Shown here piece after piece: positions 1 to 8,827 of a stretch of DNA of 64,000 nucleotides (positions are counted from its first letter, which is position 1; every line of letters begins with the position of its first letter). The DNA comes from Planctomycetota bacterium (GTDB lineage: Bacteria > Planctomycetota > Planctomycetia > Pirellulales > Pirellulaceae). Location of the stretch: contig JABAAE010000007.1 of the NCBI GenBank assembly GCA_014238905.1, forward strand, positions 206,852-270,851, written 5' to 3'. The notes below the pieces were generated by a model. The model was not told the DNA's origin and did no database searches. It saw only the letters and a list, made by a program, of their open reading frames with translations. The translations under genes were made by a program, and so were the position numbers.

Positions 1-647
1 ATCAACTTCACGGCTTCTTCAGTAAATCGCCTCGTAATCGTGTGTTGGTTGGCTGGCCTCTCGATGATCTTTTCGTCTCGCATCAATGGGACATTCCAGT
101 ATTCAATCCTGGGCTCCCAAAATTTTGCCTTGCCCTTGGGTGCATTGCGGATCGCGTCCATATCGTTGGAATAGGGAATTCCAAAATAACTGTCGTAGCC
201 GTGAGAAGTTGGCAGGTATTCAGGGAGATGGCCCAAGTGCCATTTTCCTATTGCATGCGTTGCGTAGCCTCTGGTTTTTAACATCTTTGCAATTGTAATT
301 TCCGCTTGGGGCAAGCCTCCCTTGGAGTCCGGAAACAAAACACGACGGCGACTGGAGCACATCCCGTTTCGAATTGGATAACGGCCGGTCTGCAACGCCG
401 CGCGACTGGGTGTACAAACACAGGCAGCCACATAAAAGCTGGTCCACTTTTGGCCGTCCAGCGCCATTTGATCCAGGTGGGGAGTGGCAATTGCTGGGTG
501 GCCAAAGCACGCCAGGTCACCATAACCGAGGTCATCTGCAAAAATGACAATCACATTTTTCGGTGAATCCTGGGCGGGCAAAAGACCGGCCAGAACCAAG
601 CAATTCAACACAAACAACGTCAAGTTGACGTAACGTTTTTTTTTCAT
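1..647 (-). CDS. Sulfatase, 5' part only (runs off the window start)
   Basis: N-terminal 215 residues of a secreted type I sulfatase, which hydrolyses sulfate esters, probably of sulfated polysaccharides. The ATG at 647 opens MKKKRYVNLTLFVLNCLVLA, a lysine-rich start and hydrophobic stretch that reads as a signal peptide ending near LLPAQ. The mature part shows the calcium-binding aspartates (FADDLGYGDL, D38/D39) and the formylglycine motif C78-T-P-S-R followed by the ALQTGRYPIRNGM strand, then GKWHLGH. The conserved Cys means it needs a formylglycine-generating enzyme; none is in the window. The C-terminal half lies beyond base 1. The frame is open over the whole stretch. Substrate cannot be told from this part. 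It is divergent from the wecA-like gene. Confidence 0.93.
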   Translation of the reverse strand, partial: MKKKRYVNLTLFVLNCLVLAGLLPAQDSPKNVIVIFADDLGYGDLACFGHPAIATPHLDQMALDGQKWTSFYVAACVCTPSRAALQTGRYPIRNGMCSSRRRVLFPDSKGGLPQAEITIAKMLKTRGYATHAIGKWHLGHLPEYLPTSHGYDSYFGIPYSNDMDAIRNAPKGKAKFWEPRIEYWNVPLMRDEKIIERPANQHTITRRFTEEAVKL

Positions 648-1233
648 GAGTTCCCCGACTCCAATTATTTGATGTTAACAGCAACCTATTGGAAGACAGG
701 ATTTTCCACGCCAAGCACCTGCCCCTCCAATAAAACCCCTCCAATAAAACCCCGAAGCTTTCTCCACGGCAGGGAATCTGGTCTTGATTTTCCTATCCAA
801 AACCACCATTTTCGCACAACTCATTTCCCCTCCATAGACGTTCTAACAGGTTATCCTAATCGATTTCGTCGAGTGTGCTGACGTCCCACAACACAAGTCG
901 CCATGATGCGGCCCGGTTGCGTTACCCAACGATATTGTCGTGCTTGGTGGAGTGCCATCGTTTATCGATTGTCGTCGTTTGCAGATAAAAAGAAAAATCC
1001 GAACCGGACATCAATTCAGAAAACCAGTGCACTTTCGTCCTGTTTTACAGATTGTGAAACCCTTTCGACAATGAATTAGGATTTACCATTCCGCATTGAT
1101 GGCTCAAACGTCAATCATTCCCTAAAATTGATTGGATGTCAGTGACTTGATGTGGCTGCCTACCAAACCAGTACATGATTTGCCAAAGACTCCGCTGGAG
1201 TCTCGCTAAACTCAATTTACCCGCGATGATTTT
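648..1233. other. Intergenic region between divergent sulfatase and transferase genes
   Basis: 586 bases with no convincing gene on either strand; the short ORF at 669-881 has no recognisable content. It must hold the promoters of both divergent genes, but I cannot assign -35/-10 boxes. It contains a two-copy tandem repeat at 722-753, listed separately. Confidence 0.6.
722..753. repeat. Tandem repeat, 14-bp unit x2 plus 4 bases
   Basis: The unit CCCCTCCAATAAAA occupies 722-735 and again 736-749, followed by CCCC. The copies are identical. It is one of several short arrays of 14-17 bp in this window. Confidence 0.9.
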
Positions 1234-2382
1234 GTGGAACTCAGCAACTCTCAACTCGCCATTTTCATCACCTCAACGCTGATTCCCCCCATGCTGGTTG
1301 CGTACGTGGTCACATGGATCGTACGAATCAATGCAAATCGCCTCGGATTGCTGGATGAACCCGGCGATCGGAAGGTGCACCTGGTGCCAACTCCGCTGGG
1401 AGGTGGAATCGGGATATGGGCTGGATTCTTTACGGTTTTTGCGGTCGGAAGTTTGATACTGGTTTTTCGTGACGTTGGATGGATCGACCGATTGATGCCC
1501 GGATTCGCCAGGCAACATTTGGACGGGATCAGTGCCAAACTGGATTCGCTATGGATCCTGATTGGATCAGGGACGTTACTTGCACTGGTCGGACTCGCGG
1601 ATGACAAATGGGCAATTGGCTGGAAACCAAGATTAGCAAGTCAGTTTCTGATCGCATTATTTTGCGTTGCCTGGCAGGGCTGGCGGGCGACCGCGTTTAT
1701 CTCAGTGCCGTTAGTACCTGGTTTACTCAGCGTCGTCTGGATCGTGGCAATGATTAATTCCTTCAACATGTTAGATAATATGGACGGACTCTCCGGAGGG
1801 GTAGCGTTTTTAGCTTCCACTTTTCTGGCGGCTGTTCTGTTGATTTCGCGGGAGGGCGAAGAAGGGAATCAACAGCTCTTTGTAGCCGGCTTATTAATCG
1901 TTCTGGCCGGTTCTCTGCTTGGATTTCTGTTCCACAATCGCCCTCCGGCGGCCATTTTCATGGGAGATGGTGGAAGTTACTTTATTGGATTCGTGATCGC
2001 GGCTGCGACACTGTTGGCCACCTATACCGGCTATCATTCCAAATCACCTCATGGGATTTTAGCTCCCCTATTCGTTATGGCAGTTCCCATGTACGACATG
2101 CTAACGGTCATCTGGATTCGCCTTCGAAACGGAAAGAGCCCGTTTGAGGGCGACAAGAACCACCTGTCCCACCGACTTTGCGACTTAGGTTTGACCAAGA
2201 CCCAATCAGTTCTGACTATTTATTTACTGACGGCCACCTGCGGAATGGCGGCCTTGATTTTGCATCGAGTTGATTTTCTGGGTGCCGTCATAATGGGGAC
2301 GCTGGTATTGTGTATCATGGTGCTGATCGCCATTCTGGAATCGACAGCCCGACGGCGAATTCGCGAAAAAGAAAGCGGATAA
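1234..2382 (+). CDS. WecA/MraY-family undecaprenyl-phosphate sugar-1-phosphate transferase
   Basis: Integral membrane glycosyltransferase of family 4, which moves a sugar-1-phosphate (often GlcNAc-1-P) from a UDP-sugar to undecaprenyl phosphate, the first membrane step of O-antigen or exopolysaccharide synthesis. Family motifs are present in order: GDRKVHLVPTPLGGG (about residues 44-58), the catalytic NMLDNMDGLSGG (about 177), GDGGSYFIGF (about 244) and the HLSHRL loop (about 310). About ten hydrophobic segments fit the topology. At 382 residues it is usual for the WecA/TagO group. The start is GTG at 1234, because the first membrane helix begins about residue 8 and an ATG at 1226 is out of frame. 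The next gene is an O-antigen-ligase-like protein 67 bases downstream, which supports a polysaccharide role rather than MraY. The exact sugar is not known. Confidence 0.9.
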   Translation: MELSNSQLAIFITSTLIPPMLVAYVVTWIVRINANRLGLLDEPGDRKVHLVPTPLGGGIGIWAGFFTVFAVGSLILVFRDVGWIDRLMPGFARQHLDGISAKLDSLWILIGSGTLLALVGLADDKWAIGWKPRLASQFLIALFCVAWQGWRATAFISVPLVPGLLSVVWIVAMINSFNMLDNMDGLSGGVAFLASTFLAAVLLISREGEEGNQQLFVAGLLIVLAGSLLGFLFHNRPPAAIFMGDGGSYFIGFVIAAATLLATYTGYHSKSPHGILAPLFVMAVPMYDMLTVIWIRLRNGKSPFEGDKNHLSHRLCDLGLTKTQSVLTIYLLTATCGMAALILHRVDFLGAVIMGTLVLCIMVLIAILESTARRRIREKESG

Positions 2383-2449
2383 TTCAGGCTTCGTGCTTTA
2401 CTGCAAACGCTCCATTGGGTTTTGATCAGCCAGTTCTTCGACTCGTTTC

Positions 2450-4792
2450 ATGGCAAAGAAAAACAAGAATCGATTGGCAGATAAAGACCGACGTGGTCTG
2501 GCAAAGCCAAGCCCCAATGCAACGCCCCAAAACCTTGGCAGTAACGGCTACGCGAATGGGTTGAAAACAGCGTTGGTTTTCTTCGCCATTGTGATATTAA
2601 CCTCCGCTCCCTTAATCCCCGATGGTGTCGCTGAGGATGTCTTTAATTGGCCGATCCACATGCTTGGATTCATCGCTGTGGCCATCGCTGCCGGGCTCAA
2701 GTTAATGAAAAAAACTGAGACTTGGCATTTTTCCGCCGTTGACGTTTGTTTCTATGCTGTCTGCGGATGGATGGTGTTCAGCGGACTCGCTTCACTCTAT
2801 TTTCAAACCGGACATGCACGCGCAACAATCAATGCAACCTGGCAATGGTTTTTGTTTGCCACGATTTATTTCGTTTTTTGTGATTTATGCCGCGAAGCCT
2901 GCTTTAGGACAATGGCCATCCAAGCCGCCTGGTGTGTGGCATTGGGATGTGCTTTTACTGGGAACTATGAAGGGACTATTCTGTTACCGGCCATGCAGGA
3001 GGCTTATGAAAAACAGGACGAGACACAAAAGCAAAAAAACCTGCGCGATGCCGGCGTCAATAACACCGACTCTGGATCACGGGAAAGACTCCTTTGGGAA
3101 AGCCGTTTTTTCAGTACCGAACCTACCTCAACATTTGTCTTGGCGAATTCCCTGGCAGCCTATTTGACACCCTGGCTGTTGGTGTCCATTGGCCTGCTGA
3201 TCTCCGGACGATTATTCCCTCGAGTGAATTTGGTTATTTATGGAATGGCCGCGTTGATCATCGCCGCCTGCCTTTTCCTCACCAAAAGTCGGACGGCCGG
3301 GGTCGCCTGTTTTCTCGGAGTCATCTTTCTGGCGACTCTGGGCAGCGCAAATAGAAACAAGCAGGGAACTGCGAGAGTCCCGTGGGTGCTGATTTTTGGC
3401 CTGTTCTTGTTGACAACCATCATGATCCTGCTGGCCATTGTATTGAATATTTTTGACTTGGAGGTCCTCAGTGAAGCCCCCAAATCCCTGTTGTATCGAC
3501 TGGAATACTGGCAGGCTTCAGGCGCATTAATCCGGGATCATCTATGGTTTGGATGCGGGCCAGGAAATTTTCAAAATACTTACGCCAACTATCAACTAGC
3601 TCAATCCAGCGAAACCGTAGCCGATCCTCATAACTTCCTGATTGAAGTATGGGCGGTAGGAGGAACTCCGGCAGCAATCTTTCTGATCCTTGGTTGTTTT
3701 CTATGGATTCGAAATCTGAGGACCATGTTGGGAGTTGAATCCTCTGTCCCCGCACCAGCCTCCGATGCTCCAAGCAACGATTCGGATCACTTCAAAAACG
3801 AATCCGCGATAGCAACACTGTTGCTGAGCGGATTGACAGGTGGCATTCTGGTTTCACTTTTTGTCTGTTTCGTAAATGGTTTCAATTCCTCTTTGATCCT
3901 GTTTATCGGGGGCATTAGCCTCTCGGCCGCCGTTGCGGTCATTCTATTGAGGGTGAATTTTGAAGGGAGCCCACTTGTTATCGCTCTGCTCGCGTTTGTC
4001 ATTGGCTTGACGGCCTCTGGAGGGATCAGTTTTCCAAGTGTCGCGACAACTGGGATCCTACTGCTGGCGGTGACGCAATCCAGCCACAGAACTTTTTCGA
4101 TCAAGGTCCGACCGGTGGTGACGGCATCGACGATCTTTCTCTTTTTGGGCGTGATCTTTCTTTTCCGAAGCACGGTCACCGATCCGATCCAGAAAGCTAA
4201 ATCACTGGCATACGCTGCAGAAAGGGATCTGGCGAATTCGAATCTGAAAATGGCCATCCAAAAACTCGAGCTGGCCATTAAGGCAGATCCTTATGACGGC
4301 AACTACCAGTTTTTCCTTTGCGAGGGTCGTTTGCAGACGTTTCGGCAGGAACCTTCCCAGACGCATCTGGACCAGTTAATCGAGGCAGCCGTAAAATCCG
4401 TTAATTTACGGCCAAAAAATAGTAAAGTTGCCCTCGAAACAGGGAAAATTTTTCTTTTCGTGGGGGACTTAGCTTCTGTTTCCGATCAAAATATGGAGAG
4501 TTTGGATCCTGTGATGGTGAAGAGGTGCCAAACTCAGGCGATTGCTTTTTTTGAAACTGCTGTAAAGCGGCGGCCCAATGATGCGGAACACGTCGCTTTT
4601 CTGGCGTACGCTCATTGGATTGCCCAAAACAGGGAAAAAGCAGGCAAGCTTGCGGCAAAAGCCCTTGAACTCGATGAACTCAATCCCCACTTGGATCGTG
4701 ATTTGGAGAATGGCCCCTTTCGTTTCAGGGAAAGTAACTCCGATCTGAACATCGAACAAGAGTTGTTGAAAATCCGTAAAAATCAATTGTAA
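2450..4792 (+). CDS. O-antigen ligase/Wzy-like membrane protein with C-terminal TPR region
   Basis: Polytopic inner-membrane protein of the WaaL/Wzy_C family, which polymerises or transfers lipid-linked glycan. After a basic cytoplasmic start there are about ten membrane segments. The signature loop is around residues 360-415: a LWFGCGPGNFQNTYANYQL stretch followed by DPHNFLIEVWAVGG, which matches the family pattern of G-x-G-N-F and HN-x-x-L. After the last membrane helix (about residue 575) the tail from AAERDLANSNLKMAIQKLEL onward looks like tetratricopeptide helices, a common planctomycete arrangement for these ligases. It follows the transferase gene in the same direction, and DUF1573 starts 25 bases after its stop, so the three are probably co-transcribed. 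Ligase and polymerase cannot be separated by sequence alone. Confidence 0.85.
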   Translation: MAKKNKNRLADKDRRGLAKPSPNATPQNLGSNGYANGLKTALVFFAIVILTSAPLIPDGVAEDVFNWPIHMLGFIAVAIAAGLKLMKKTETWHFSAVDVCFYAVCGWMVFSGLASLYFQTGHARATINATWQWFLFATIYFVFCDLCREACFRTMAIQAAWCVALGCAFTGNYEGTILLPAMQEAYEKQDETQKQKNLRDAGVNNTDSGSRERLLWESRFFSTEPTSTFVLANSLAAYLTPWLLVSIGLLISGRLFPRVNLVIYGMAALIIAACLFLTKSRTAGVACFLGVIFLATLGSANRNKQGTARVPWVLIFGLFLLTTIMILLAIVLNIFDLEVLSEAPKSLLYRLEYWQASGALIRDHLWFGCGPGNFQNTYANYQLAQSSETVADPHNFLIEVWAVGGTPAAIFLILGCFLWIRNLRTMLGVESSVPAPASDAPSNDSDHFKNESAIATLLLSGLTGGILVSLFVCFVNGFNSSLILFIGGISLSAAVAVILLRVNFEGSPLVIALLAFVIGLTASGGISFPSVATTGILLLAVTQSSHRTFSIKVRPVVTASTIFLFLGVIFLFRSTVTDPIQKAKSLAYAAERDLANSNLKMAIQKLELAIKADPYDGNYQFFLCEGRLQTFRQEPSQTHLDQLIEAAVKSVNLRPKNSKVALETGKIFLFVGDLASVSDQNMESLDPVMVKRCQTQAIAFFETAVKRRPNDAEHVAFLAYAHWIAQNREKAGKLAAKALELDELNPHLDRDLENGPFRFRESNSDLNIEQELLKIRKNQL

Positions 4793-4817
4793 AAACCTTA
4801 AATAGAAGAAGCCATTT

Positions 4818-6038
4818 ATGAAAGCGTTGATTGTCATCTTCATTGCCGCTGCCGCCGGACTCGGAGTCGGTTTGTCGCGCACCTATTTTGAATTCGCCAA
4901 TGTCAATGAAGACTTCACGGTATTTCAGGACGTGATGGACAACACCAAACCCGTGGCCGTTGGTGAAGAACCAATTTCTGTGGCTGAAGCGGAGGTCCCC
5001 AGCGTCCGTCTCCTCGGCCCAGTCACCCATGTTTTTGGTCAGATGAACAAGGGTGAAACAGGCGAGCATGAATTCGTCTTCAAGAATGAAGGGACGGGCA
5101 TGCTGGAAATGAAACTAACCAGCACCTCTTGCAAGTGCACTCTGAGTGACATGAAAGGCCGCAGCGTCAATCTTGCTCCTGGTCAAAAGTACCCCATCAA
5201 ACTGAAATGGAAATCGGAAAACTATTCGAAAAAGTTTCGTCAATCGGCAACCATCCAGACGAACGATCCGGCCCGACGAACGATTACCATTTACGTTGAA
5301 GGCGTCGTCATCCAGCCCATCCGGCCTGAGCCGGCCAACATCGTATTCAGTAACACAACACCAAGCCAAACTTCCACCGCAAAAATCCGACTCTATGGGT
5401 ATAAATACAAGGACCTAGTGATCGATAGCACGGAGTTCCTGGAAAAGGATTCCCAGGATTTTTTTGAAACTCGAATCACTCAATTGACTGACGAAGAAAT
5501 CAAGTCGGAAATAGGATCTCAAATCGGTTACTTGATCAGTGTCTCGACCAAGAAAGGGCTTCCATTAGGTCCACTTCGTCAAACGCTTCGTCTGAATACC
5601 AACAAAGAGGAGATCGATATCCCAATTTCCGGCAAAGTCACCGGAGAATTTCGGATCAGTTTGATTGGAAACCAATACCAATTTGACGAAGAGAAAAACC
5701 AGATACGCTTTGGAACTCTCAGTGGCAACCGTGACGTTTCGGTAGAACTGGTTCTGAGTATCGCCAGAAAAAATGGGGGCGATATCGGTATTTCACTCAA
5801 TGAAAATAGAACACATCCGTCCACCCGACATATCAAGGTCGAAGTCCTAAAAGACAAGTTCAAGAAAATTGGCAGACTCTATCAATATCCCATTCGGTTG
5901 ACGATTCCAAAAGACTGTCCGAACGTCGATCTGCTGGGTCCTGAAGAATCCAACTTGGGACGATTCGTGATCAACACCACCCATCCTACCGAAAAAACAA
6001 TCGAGTTCTACGTTCGTTTTGCCAAAGCCCGCCAGTAA
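4818..6038 (+). CDS. DUF1573-domain exported protein
   Basis: Starts with a single hydrophobic segment (MKALIVIFIAAAAGLGVGL) that is a signal peptide or membrane anchor, so most of the protein should be periplasmic. Residues about 60-155 form a DUF1573 immunoglobulin-like fold: HVFGQMNKGETGEHEFVFKN, then the typical TSTSCKCT cysteine pair and QTNDPARRTITIYVEGVV. Further beta-rich Ig-like repeats fill the remaining 250 residues. DUF1573 proteins are abundant in planctomycetes; no enzymatic activity is known and the role is structural or binding. It sits directly after the polysaccharide ligase gene, hinting at a cell-surface task. Function is not assigned. Confidence 0.85.
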   Translation: MKALIVIFIAAAAGLGVGLSRTYFEFANVNEDFTVFQDVMDNTKPVAVGEEPISVAEAEVPSVRLLGPVTHVFGQMNKGETGEHEFVFKNEGTGMLEMKLTSTSCKCTLSDMKGRSVNLAPGQKYPIKLKWKSENYSKKFRQSATIQTNDPARRTITIYVEGVVIQPIRPEPANIVFSNTTPSQTSTAKIRLYGYKYKDLVIDSTEFLEKDSQDFFETRITQLTDEEIKSEIGSQIGYLISVSTKKGLPLGPLRQTLRLNTNKEEIDIPISGKVTGEFRISLIGNQYQFDEEKNQIRFGTLSGNRDVSVELVLSIARKNGGDIGISLNENRTHPSTRHIKVEVLKDKFKKIGRLYQYPIRLTIPKDCPNVDLLGPEESNLGRFVINTTHPTEKTIEFYVRFAKARQ

Positions 6039-6191
6039 CACGATGGCTTTGAAATTGGCCTGGACCAGTTCCGAAGTTTGCCAATCTTGGCTCGTTTGTC
6101 CGGGAACAGGGTGATCGATCAAACCATGGATCTGTCGCCCAACTGATTTTTTCTGAATACCCTCCCTCAACGGATAGACGACGGTAGCGAG

Positions 6192-6908
6192 TTGAAAACT
6201 CTTCGAATTTTCATGCTTCCCAACTTGATAGGCAGCCACGTTCTCTCCAAAACGGTGGTTGTCACGGATGTATTAAGAGCCTCAACAACCATCTGCTCTG
6301 CACTAGCTCATGGTGCTCGATCCATCGTTCCCTTTGTTGAAACCGATCAAGCCAAATCCCATTCTGATTCAAATGGTGAAAAGTTCCTTTGCGGTGGAGA
6401 ACGTGGGGGATTGCCCATTGGTGGCTTTGATCTTGGCAACTCGCCGCTGGAATACCAAAGAGAGATGGTCAATGGCAAGTCGATTGCTTTCACCACCACC
6501 AATGGAACCAAGGCAATGAATTACTGCCGTTCATCCAAACGAATCCTGATAGGAGCGTTTTGCAATTTTTCCCGGGTGATCACCGACTTGGAGGATGTTG
6601 CCGATTTTGATGTCGTTTGCGCTGGCACCAATGGTGAGATCACGTTGGAGGACTGTGCATTCGCTGGCGCGATCGCCGAACATTTCATTTCAAATTCAAA
6701 CTGTGAAACAAACGATCAGGCATTGATCTGCAAAAAGCTATGGCAATCGGCACGTACCAACCTTCTGAGCAACCTGCGTGCTTCAACGGGTGGTCAAAAC
6801 CTGATCCGATTGCAAAAAGACGAGGATATCGAATTTTCAGCCAGGATCGATACCACCGATGTGCTGCCAACCCTTCAAACCGAATCATGGAAAATTGAAC
6901 CGGCATAG
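6192..6908 (+). CDS. comB: ComB-family 2-phosphosulfolactate phosphatase
   Basis: Member of the ComB family, which in coenzyme M synthesis removes phosphate from (R)-2-phospho-3-sulfolactate; bacterial members are widespread and their substrate is often untested. Family motifs are clear: VVVTDVLRASTTICSALAHG near the N-terminus, CGGERGGLPIGGFDLGNSP, TTTNGTKAM and CAGTNGEITLEDCAFAGAI. The length of 238 residues is normal. The start is taken as TTG at 6192, because MKTLRIFMLP matches the usual beginning of the family; the ATG at 6213 would remove the first beta strand. No comA, comC or other coenzyme M gene lies in the window. It is monocistronic or weakly linked to the upstream genes (153-base gap). 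Confidence 0.9.
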   Translation: MKTLRIFMLPNLIGSHVLSKTVVVTDVLRASTTICSALAHGARSIVPFVETDQAKSHSDSNGEKFLCGGERGGLPIGGFDLGNSPLEYQREMVNGKSIAFTTTNGTKAMNYCRSSKRILIGAFCNFSRVITDLEDVADFDVVCAGTNGEITLEDCAFAGAIAEHFISNSNCETNDQALICKKLWQSARTNLLSNLRASTGGQNLIRLQKDEDIEFSARIDTTDVLPTLQTESWKIEPA

Positions 6909-7117
6909 ACGGTGGGATACCCGGTTTATTAAACTTGTCGGGGCAGTCGCGCCGATTTGCATGAATACCGACAAAAGTTTCATCATTCAGATGATTTGAA
7001 ACTGGTCATAGACGGTTGAAAACCGGATTTTTCTTGGAGGTCATTCAACCTTCTGGAGTCTGTCTGAGTCGACTGTTGTCCTTAAAAAAATACCCTCCGG
7101 TCAGGAAACCAGAATAA

Positions 7118-8749
7118 ATGGCTGCTTCACCCGACAAATCAAACCAAATGGAAAAAATCGTTTCGTTGTGCAAACGCCGGGGCTTTCTCTTCAAAAACAG
7201 TGAAATCTACGGCGGCTTAAACGGTTTCTGGGACTATGGACCGCTCGGTGTCGAATTGAAAAGAAACGTGAAAGCTGCTTGGTGGCAGGACATGGTCACC
7301 AGCCATGATGACCTGAACAAGGTTGAAAACGCACCCGAGCCGTTTGCGATGACCGGAATTGACTCGACCATTATTATGCATCCGCAAGTCTGGAAGTGCT
7401 CCGGACACTACGATCTTTTCCACGACTTCATGGTCGATTGCCGTGAAAGCAACAAACGATATCGCCATGATCAAATCGTTGGGAGATGGGTGGAGGCAAA
7501 AAATCAGAAAATATTTGTATCGGCTCCAGCCAGCGAAAATTGTGAGTCTGACATCGAAACCAAAGCCTTGAAGTTTTTTAATATAAGAAGCAAAAACCGA
7601 GACCAATTGGCTTGGATCGGCGACGTTGTCAACCTAACCACCATCAGTGAATCGGAAAATGTCCTCGCGCCGGATGCCAAGAATCTCAATACACTCACCG
7701 AACCACGTGAATTCAACTTAATGTTCAAAACAACGGTTGGAGCATTGGGTAACGCTGACGATTTTGCCTTTTTACGACCGGAGACCGCCCAGGGCATTTT
7801 TGTAAATTTTAAAAATGTGATTGACAGTACCCGGTATCGACTTCCTCTCGGAATCGCACAAATTGGCAAGAGTTTTCGAAATGAAATCACTCCCCGTAAT
7901 TTCACGTTTCGTTCCCGAGAATTTGAACAGATGGAAATCGAATTTTTCTGCCATCCCGATGAATCGCAGAAATGGTACAGCTACTGGCGTGATCGACGGC
8001 TTCAATGGTATCACCAAATGGGAATTTCCGACGAAAGACTGATCATGCGGGAACACCACGCTGACGAACTGGCCCACTACTCAATTGGAACAGCAGATAT
8101 TGAATACGCTTTTCCATTTCTTCCAAGCGGTGAATACGGTGAACTGGAGGGCGTCGCCCACCGAGGAGACTTTGATCTCCGCAGCCACATGGAGGGAAAA
8201 CTTGACGAATCCTCCAACCCTCTTTCCTTGGAACTCGATGAACACGGGCAACCCAAGTATCGTGGAAGTGGTAAAGACCTGCAGTACCGTGATGATTTAA
8301 CCAACGAGAAATACACCCCGCATGTCATCGAACCCTCTGCGGGTGCCGACCGAGCGGTTTTGGCCTTTCTTTGTGAAGCCTACACCGAAGACGAGGCGCC
8401 CGATGAAAAGGGAAAGATGCAAACGCGAACCCTAATGCGACTGCACCCCAGAATTGCACCGATCAAAGCCGCCGTTTTTCCCCTCGTAAAAAAAGACGGG
8501 ATGCCGGAAGTCGCCAAAGAGATCTATTTACAGCTCAAAAAAGATCATAATGTTTTCTACGATGAAAAAGGGGCCGTCGGACGACGGTATCGTCGGCAGG
8601 ACGAAGCTGGAACGCCATACTGTATCACGATTGATGGCGAAACAATGGAAAACCAAACCGTTACCATTCGTGATCGTGATTCTTTGGAACAGACACGAGT
8701 TCCTGTTGCCGATATCGGCAACGAAATCCGCAATCGAATCAACAGCTGA
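7118..8749 (+). CDS. glyQS: Glycyl-tRNA synthetase, class II single-chain (alpha2) type
   Basis: Charges tRNA-Gly with glycine. It is the dimeric, single-subunit form found in archaea, eukaryotes and some bacteria, not the separate alpha and beta chains. Class II features: motif 1 region NGFWDYGPLGVELKRNVKAA, motif 2 with RPETAQGIFVNFKNV and GKSFRNEITPRNFTFRSREF, and motif 3 in PHVIEPSAGADRAVLAFL. The C-terminal anticodon-binding domain begins near RLHPRIAPIKAAVFPL (about residue 440). The length of 543 is typical. The ATG at 7118 gives the expected start MAASPDKSNQMEKIVSLCKR. It is followed by a three-copy repeat and a convergent gene. Confidence 0.97.
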   Translation: MAASPDKSNQMEKIVSLCKRRGFLFKNSEIYGGLNGFWDYGPLGVELKRNVKAAWWQDMVTSHDDLNKVENAPEPFAMTGIDSTIIMHPQVWKCSGHYDLFHDFMVDCRESNKRYRHDQIVGRWVEAKNQKIFVSAPASENCESDIETKALKFFNIRSKNRDQLAWIGDVVNLTTISESENVLAPDAKNLNTLTEPREFNLMFKTTVGALGNADDFAFLRPETAQGIFVNFKNVIDSTRYRLPLGIAQIGKSFRNEITPRNFTFRSREFEQMEIEFFCHPDESQKWYSYWRDRRLQWYHQMGISDERLIMREHHADELAHYSIGTADIEYAFPFLPSGEYGELEGVAHRGDFDLRSHMEGKLDESSNPLSLELDEHGQPKYRGSGKDLQYRDDLTNEKYTPHVIEPSAGADRAVLAFLCEAYTEDEAPDEKGKMQTRTLMRLHPRIAPIKAAVFPLVKKDGMPEVAKEIYLQLKKDHNVFYDEKGAVGRRYRRQDEAGTPYCITIDGETMENQTVTIRDRDSLEQTRVPVADIGNEIRNRINS

Positions 8750-8774
8750 TGGCGTGACCACACCCTTCCACCCA

Positions 8775-8822
8775 GGGTGCTATGACATCGGGGTGCTATG
8801 ACATCGGGGTGCTATGACATCA
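8775..8822. repeat. Tandem repeat, 16-bp unit x3, between convergent genes
   Basis: The unit GGGTGCTATGACATCG lies at 8775-8790 and 8791-8806, and with a final A at 8807-8822. It fills most of the 78-base gap between the stops of the glycyl-tRNA synthetase and the vWA gene. It is not a hairpin, so it is not an obvious terminator. Confidence 0.93.
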
Positions 8823-8827
8823 GGGTA

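Noticed and set aside
669..881. 70-residue ORF between sulfatase and wecA-like gene
   Set aside because: It spans the 14-bp repeat, has no start signal and no recognisable features.
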